From Eremothecium cymbalariae DBVPG#7215 (lineage: Eukaryota > Ascomycota > Saccharomycetes > Saccharomycetales > Saccharomycetaceae), in the NCBI RefSeq assembly GCF_000235365.1, contig NC_016450.1:62001-126000 (forward strand): 64,000 bases of DNA, written 5' to 3'. The notes beneath the pieces are model-generated. The model did not search any database and was not told where the DNA came from. It worked only from the letters and a program-made list of their open reading frames with translations. The position numbers were made by a program, and so were the translations under genes. Below are positions 59,443-64,000 of the stretch, piece by piece (positions within the stretch are counted from its first letter, which is position 1; every line of letters begins with the position of its first letter).

Positions 59443-61631
59443 TTATATTACAGAGTAGTTATGTGACTTTTCCAGTTGTTTCCGCAAACCAGCTTGGGAC
59501 TTCGCTGATGGTAAGACAACTCCTACACTCTTGGGTTGTATAGTATCAGTGAATTCTAATAGACCACTAACACGAGAATTCTGAGGTTCATTCCCATGCT
59601 GGTGACTCAAACCACCGTTCTGGTCGTTTGAAACTTGACGGATGGAACCAGCAGGCTTAAAAGTTGATTTTTGGCCTAGTTGCATAGGATGAATCATAGA
59701 CACTGATTGCCGCAGATGGTGTGGCAGAATTGCACTCTTTGGATTAATGGACCCCAATCCTTGTGCATCAGATTCAGCGGAATGTTGATATGCTTCTGGA
59801 TGGTCCACAGGATTAAATGGTCTATTCACTGGGTTATGTTGTAAAGTGTGTGCCTTACCATGCGGAGTCTTCTTGAAATATGTTAGAGATAATGCTGTGG
59901 TCGATTGAGGTAAACTAGCAGGAGTAGGTAGCACTTCAACGTTTTCAAACTCCTGTGGGTGGAGGAACTCCTGCGGCTGTGGTGGTAAAGGAGGTAATGG
60001 CGTTTCTTGTTCGTGGTTAAATTGCCTCTGGTAATGTGAACGTGATGGGGCTTCTGAATAGATACTTGAGGCAGCACGTGTGTGTTTGCTGCCTAGTGGG
60101 TGCGTTATTGAACCATTTTTTTCATTATTTTGAGTTAAGATAGGACTTTCATTATTTTCAAACGATATGTTCCTGGGTGCCCCTATAGGTCTATCCTTGT
60201 TGTGTTCGTTTATAGGCTCCGGTATTTGGAACTCTCCATGCTGCTCCTGGAATGAAACATCCTTCATCTCAAAAGAATCTGGTGGCGGATTGGCGTATTC
60301 AATATCCCTATTTTTCGGTTTTCATACGCATCCTCTACATTAACTCTCTTAGTTGTCCCATTCCTATCCAAGTAAACCTGATAAATACTTTTTATCCTAT
60401 CAATGCTATTAGAGTCATCCATATTCCGGCTCGCATACACATCTTCGTCACCATCTGGAGCAAACTGCAGTTTCTGTTCAGATTTCTTCGGACGCTCTGA
60501 TGGTGAGTTGTCTGGTAGTAATAGATCATTGGTTTCATCAGGTTCTTCAGGAGAATCTGATTGTTGATTGGAATAAATGACTGTTCCTTTTTGCTGATTT
60601 TGTTGAATAGGCAAATCTTGCGAGATCATTGAACGACTCGGATCAGCCAGATTACTCTTTGAATGCGAGTCAGCATGGTCATTTATATTGCGGTGGTGTT
60701 CGAATGGAATGATCGACGGACTAAGTTTATTTACACTCTCAAATTCAAAGGAATCTTTGGAGGTCGATGCGGGCGGAGCAAATACAGTAGACCCGTCTTT
60801 GCTGTTGGAAGGCCCTTGCATAATTATTGGCAAGCCATAAGACGCCTTTTCATTACGAGTTGAGTTACTTGTAGAGGTGTCTTCATGAATGGTCTGTTTT
60901 AACGGAAACGCAATCGTGGGATCATACTGCGAATAATTAAGCGAAAGGTCGTTAACTTTATGTTTTGCAGGAGATTGAATAATAGGTGTTTCCATATGCG
61001 GTTGAGTGAGCGGAGTATCGAGCTCAAACCGAGACTGCGATGTGGCGAAAGAGCCGTTCGACTCTAAATAAGGTCTTATCGGAGGAGGACGAGTACTTGA
61101 GGGCCTAGATAAAGACCCTTTTTGATTAGTCGACAAAGCAAGCTGGTATCCATCAAGCTCGTTGCTCTGTAAATTTCTAGCATAATGCCTCAATGTCTCG
61201 GTATCATCTGTCGCTGCTGGAAGTTGAAATGGGTCCATTGATGGTGACGTGTGAACACTACCTTGAGAAGACATAGCGTGTCGCATAAATTGTCCTGGAG
61301 GATGCAATAAGTTCTGCGTGCTTCCATCGAAGGGATTTCCAGTATAGGGGGCACTCGCAGGATACATATTCGAACCCTGTGCAAAGTCTGGCAAGAATTC
61401 ACTCTCACCAAAAAACCGTGGGTCATCGTCCTCCAATGCTTCCTTCTTACTTCTTCTCCAAACCTTGTAGAGAACAATTGCCAATCCTAACATGATCACA
61501 CCTACTGGAATAACCACACCAACAACAATTGCACTCGCATTTATTGAAGATGTCAACTTCTCACATTTAGCGCCTGAACAATGGCTTGTTGCTGCCGCAG
61601 AAGTTGATGACGTCTCTGACTCTTCAGACAT
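59443..61631 (-). CDS. SKG6: SKG6/TOS2-like bud-neck membrane protein, interrupted by an apparent 1-base deletion
   Basis: Two frames make one gene. The first, from ATG 61631, is 455 codons to 60264 and includes a Ser-rich N-terminus, one membrane segment (residues about 32-55, AIVVGVVIPVGVIMLGLAIVLY) and DDDPRFFGESEFLPDF. The second runs to 59443 and continues the conserved block: after NVEDAYENRK, the sequence IEYANPPPDSFEMKDVSFQEQ follows in the other frame. The break lies in a five-A run at 60311-60315; one more A gives RKNRDIEYANPPPD. The whole would be about 728 aa; S. cerevisiae Skg6 (YHR149C) is 734 aa and its paralog Tos2 (YGR221C) 622 aa. These proteins sit at the bud neck. Confidence 0.88.
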
Positions 61632-62227
61632 CGCACAACCTAACCAATAATTTTAATTTTTCGGGTAACGTCTTTCTAGCAATCCGATATCTTCCTAAAT
61701 TCGAGAAATGTAGAATCTAACCTTCAGCTTTGCAAATATCGTTGCGATATTCTTGCAATTGTAATATGTTTCATTATGAAGATCTCTTCCATATATGCTT
61801 TTGGAGGCTGATTCAGTGTACAATACTCGAGATCTGAAAGTCATTATTCACGAAAATAATAACACATGTTTAATATCACGTGATCTTGAATCCGGGTAAC
61901 CATTACAGTTCTCGTGTTCCCCAACCAACGTAATACTGAGTGAAGCATGAGCCTAACAGCCTGCACCAGCAGGATACGTCTCTTGCTGTTTCTGCCTCTG
62001 ATCATTCTTCCTCATCATCACCACCATGGCGATGATGGAATGAACCGTGGACCTGAAAACAACCAGCATCACTGAGAACTTTACATACATAAATAGTGTT
62101 ATAGAGCCGTGTCTGGGCTTCCGTATCGCGTTTATAAACCACAATTCCTCATGCTGCTATAAAGAGCAACGTATATAGAAGAATCTAGCAGTAGCACCAA
62201 CTCTAAAGAGTTCTGTAGTGTGCAAAG
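61632..62227. promoter_or_regulatory. SKG6 upstream region with two Reb1 sites
   Basis: Two CGGGTAA cores (61662-61668 and 61893-61899) and a CACGTG core near 61878 are visible. No gene was recognised. Short frames such as 61953-62144 on the minus strand show no signature. Confidence 0.6.
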
Positions 62228-62395
62228 GTTTCCAAAAATTAGAACTATTCACACAAACCTCCTTTTGGTATGAAGACAGCACCCGGATGGCTCTGGTAAA
62301 AGGCAAGAACCATGTTCGATATAGATTGAGAGACCTATTGGTCTACTCTTTCCGATACTGATCTTCAGGAGGTGGAGAACTGTGGAGAGTTAGAA
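62228..62395 (-). ncRNA. SNR7: U5 spliceosomal snRNA (ends approximate)
   Basis: The minus strand contains the invariant U5 loop 1 GCCTTTTAC (62296-62304) closed by a 6-bp stem GGTTCT/AGAGCC. The flanks CGAACATGG and CATCCGGGTG are the same as in S. cerevisiae SNR7, where loop 1 aligns the two exons for ligation. Downstream is an Sm-site AATTTTTGG (within 62231-62240), followed by GAAAC, where the short U5 form is expected to end. In S. cerevisiae SNR7 also lies near PET54/HSV2 (YGR222W/YGR223C). The 5' end is a guess, about 90 nt before loop 1. Confidence 0.93.
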
Positions 62396-62649
62396 GAGAA
62401 TTTTTAATGGAAGTATTAAAAAGAAGTGAAAGAGTGAGTTGGTGGAAGTGAAATTTTAATAGAAAATAGAAAACTGATCACATGTTATTTACGTAGATGG
62501 TGATATGATAAACGAATTATTCATTGAGTTGAAATTTAGCTTATATTGTAATACTATATAATGAGTCCGATGGCATCGCATGGAGTGTTTAAGCAAGTAT
62601 AGGAGCTGAAAGTAGTGTTTGGGTCGAGAATTATATTGAGGTGTATAGG

Positions 62650-63402
62650 ATGTCAACTCCAAAGAGCATGGTGCTAGGGTTGCTTCGCAATATTAAGAAA
62701 TCAGAGCTGAATTTTAAAAGTAGTGATGGGCTCAGAGAGCCAGTGGCACTACGAAATCCGGTAATTTCATTCAAGTCTTATAATCCATCGCTTACGAAAG
62801 AGGATTTTTTGATGCAGTTGCCACGTTATCAGCTTTCTCAAGATTTTGGTAAGGGTGAGGTGGGGAATTTTCGTCTGTGGAAAGTGAGGGACGATCGATA
62901 TTTTATGTTTAGAGACAAGTATCTGTTACATTTTGATACGGTAAAAGGTATGAAAGCGTATATGAGGATGACTGGGATGTCGAGATTAGATGATCGTAAG
63001 CTACGTTTTGAGACAGAACTCACAGAAAATCAATTGGAGGACTATACGAAATATCGATGTCGTCTAAAGAAGGCTTTTAGTTCTAGGGAAGAATACTTCC
63101 AGTCGCTGAAAGAACCGCTTGTGTGGTCGGAGAATGAGATACTAAGTGCTGATGATATTAGAGAAATTGAACTTAAGTCATTACTTGTATGGAATTTCCC
63201 TATGGATTATAAACGACACAATGTATTGGATAAATTCTGGTGGTACGATATCAAAGATTGTTTTAAAATATACTGGAATACGAATACTGGCAGAAACCTA
63301 ACATATATGTCTTTTAATAACCCAGATGATGCAGTAAAATTCAAGCTGAACTTACATGGTTCTCAATTAGAAGAGCAGAAATTGCTTATAGAAAAACTAT
63401 AG
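62650..63402 (+). CDS. PET54: PET54-like mitochondrial translational activator
   Basis: 250 aa from the ATG at 62650 (the frame opens at a GTG at 62641). In S. cerevisiae Pet54 (293 aa, YGR222W) is needed for COX3 mRNA translation and COX1 intron splicing on the inner mitochondrial membrane. The basic N-terminus and central segments DKYLLHFDTVKGMKAYMRMTG and VWNFPMDYKRHNVLDKFWWYDIKDCFK agree with a Pet54 identity supported by synteny (YGR221C-YGR222W-YGR223C). The stop codon TAG (63400-63402) abuts the HSV2 stop on the other strand. Confidence 0.85.
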   Translation: MSTPKSMVLGLLRNIKKSELNFKSSDGLREPVALRNPVISFKSYNPSLTKEDFLMQLPRYQLSQDFGKGEVGNFRLWKVRDDRYFMFRDKYLLHFDTVKGMKAYMRMTGMSRLDDRKLRFETELTENQLEDYTKYRCRLKKAFSSREEYFQSLKEPLVWSENEILSADDIREIELKSLLVWNFPMDYKRHNVLDKFWWYDIKDCFKIYWNTNTGRNLTYMSFNNPDDAVKFKLNLHGSQLEEQKLLIEKL

Positions 63403-63999
63403 CTGTCTCCAACTCTCGCGAACAAGGTCCCAACCGATCTTGCTACCTCCTAGACTGGTGCTGCCATTTTGCAAAGCTTCATTGGCCTTATAGTCGGCTG
63501 ACTTTTCCATCATCACGTATTTTTCCCAAATACCACTCTTTTGCCATAGTAAACTCAAAGCTTCATCTCCAATCCAGCCAATCTTGCAAGTGTCATCATC
63601 ATGAGTTAATACGGTTTTGTCCAATTTTGTAGAACTCATGCTCCATACCCCTTGTAAATATTTAACCTTTGGAAACCAGCCCTTCAATACGTGCCTTTTG
63701 TCTAAATCTTCATCGATTTGAAATATGTGAAGTGTAAACTTGTCACTCACAACAGCAAGTTTGTCGCCCTTGCCATCCCATTGCATATCGAAGATTATCG
63801 CGCGGTCTAGACCCCGTCTGAATTCATGAACTAGCGATCCACTGGCAATGCTAAACACACGTATTAACGTTCCTTCCACAGAGCAAGTAGCCACCATTGT
63901 TCCCTGGCGATTCAACTTCACCAAATGGATAGCATTTTTGTGAGCTTTAATTATGGATGTGGGGAGATGTGTTGACGAAGGGTCATCAGCGTTCGTTAT
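63397..63999 (-). CDS. HSV2: HSV2, PROPPIN-family WD40 protein, 5' end outside the window
   Basis: PtdIns3P/PtdIns(3,5)P2-binding beta-propeller related to Atg18 and used in micronucleophagy. Only the C-terminal part is present (about 200 codons; S. cerevisiae Hsv2 448 aa, YGR223C). The frame is open to the right edge and includes IIKAHKNAIHLVKLNRQGTMVATCSVEGTLIRVFSI before the lipid-binding FRRG motif (HEFRRGLDRA). The TTG at 63924 is not a start. It is convergent with PET54. Confidence 0.94.
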   Translation of the reverse strand: MTNADDPSSTHLPTSIIKAHKNAIHLVKLNRQGTMVATCSVEGTLIRVFSIASGSLVHEFRRGLDRAIIFDMQWDGKGDKLAVVSDKFTLHIFQIDEDLDKRHVLKGWFPKVKYLQGVWSMSSTKLDKTVLTHDDDTCKIGWIGDEALSLLWQKSGIWEKYVMMEKSADYKANEALQNGSTSLGGSKIGWDLVRESWRQL

Positions 64000-64000
64000 T

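Overview
This window is nuclear DNA from a budding yeast of the family Saccharomycetaceae that did not pass through the whole-genome duplication. The genes are compact and mostly intron-free. The only introns seen are in three ribosomal-protein genes, with yeast-type GTATGT/TACTAAC/AG signals. Gene order interleaves what are sister regions in Saccharomyces cerevisiae: YOL130-YOL116 with YNL308-YNL300, and YHR147-YHR160 with YGR218-YGR238. A post-duplication genome would carry only one strand of each pair. The exact genus (Kluyveromyces, Lachancea, Eremothecium, Zygosaccharomyces or Torulaspora type) cannot be settled from the sequence alone. S. cerevisiae gene names and positions quoted here are from memory of that genome.

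Block 1 (about 1-34.5 kb): ALR1 (cut by the window edge), KRI1 (frameshifted), VPS68, MCK1, MRPS18, RPL25, a very divergent BXI1-like gene, MDH2, TRM13, YPT11, TRM11, HRP1, SMF1, tRNA-Ile(AAT), RPS19, RPL18, MCH4, a mitochondrial Prx5-type peroxiredoxin, RRI2, a TOS6-like repeat-rich GPI wall protein and MSN1. Block 2 (34.8-51.2 kb): PEX18/21, TDA11, KEL1, REC104, a YGR237C-like gene, an unrecognised ORF, MIC26 and RTT107. A breakpoint region (51.2-52.9 kb) holds a CWC25-like splicing factor gene and about 1 kb with no intact gene. Block 3 (52.9-64 kb): CRM1, MRPL9, MRPL6, IMP3, SKG6 (frameshifted), the U5 snRNA gene (not visible to ORF finders), PET54 and HSV2 (cut by the window edge).

The genes do not form one pathway. 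Functional themes are ribosome synthesis (KRI1, IMP3, RPL25, RPS19, RPL18), mitochondrial translation and membranes (MRPS18, MRPL9, MRPL6, PET54, MIC26), tRNA methylation (TRM11, TRM13), mRNA processing and export (HRP1, CWC25, U5, CRM1) and metal transport (ALR1, SMF1). Regulatory sites fit these roles: PAC/RRPE motifs before KRI1 and IMP3, Rap1 sites before the three ribosomal-protein genes, and Reb1 sites in several divergent promoters.

The most notable observations are: a cluster of five long, perfect, short-loop inverted repeats confined to 10.7-14.0 kb (arms of 12-20 bp, three of them inside coding sequence); GC-rich islands lying between a Rap1 site and the start codon of two ribosomal-protein genes; two genes each broken by a missing base in a five-A run; and two convergent genes (PET54/HSV2) whose stop codons abut in one palindrome.
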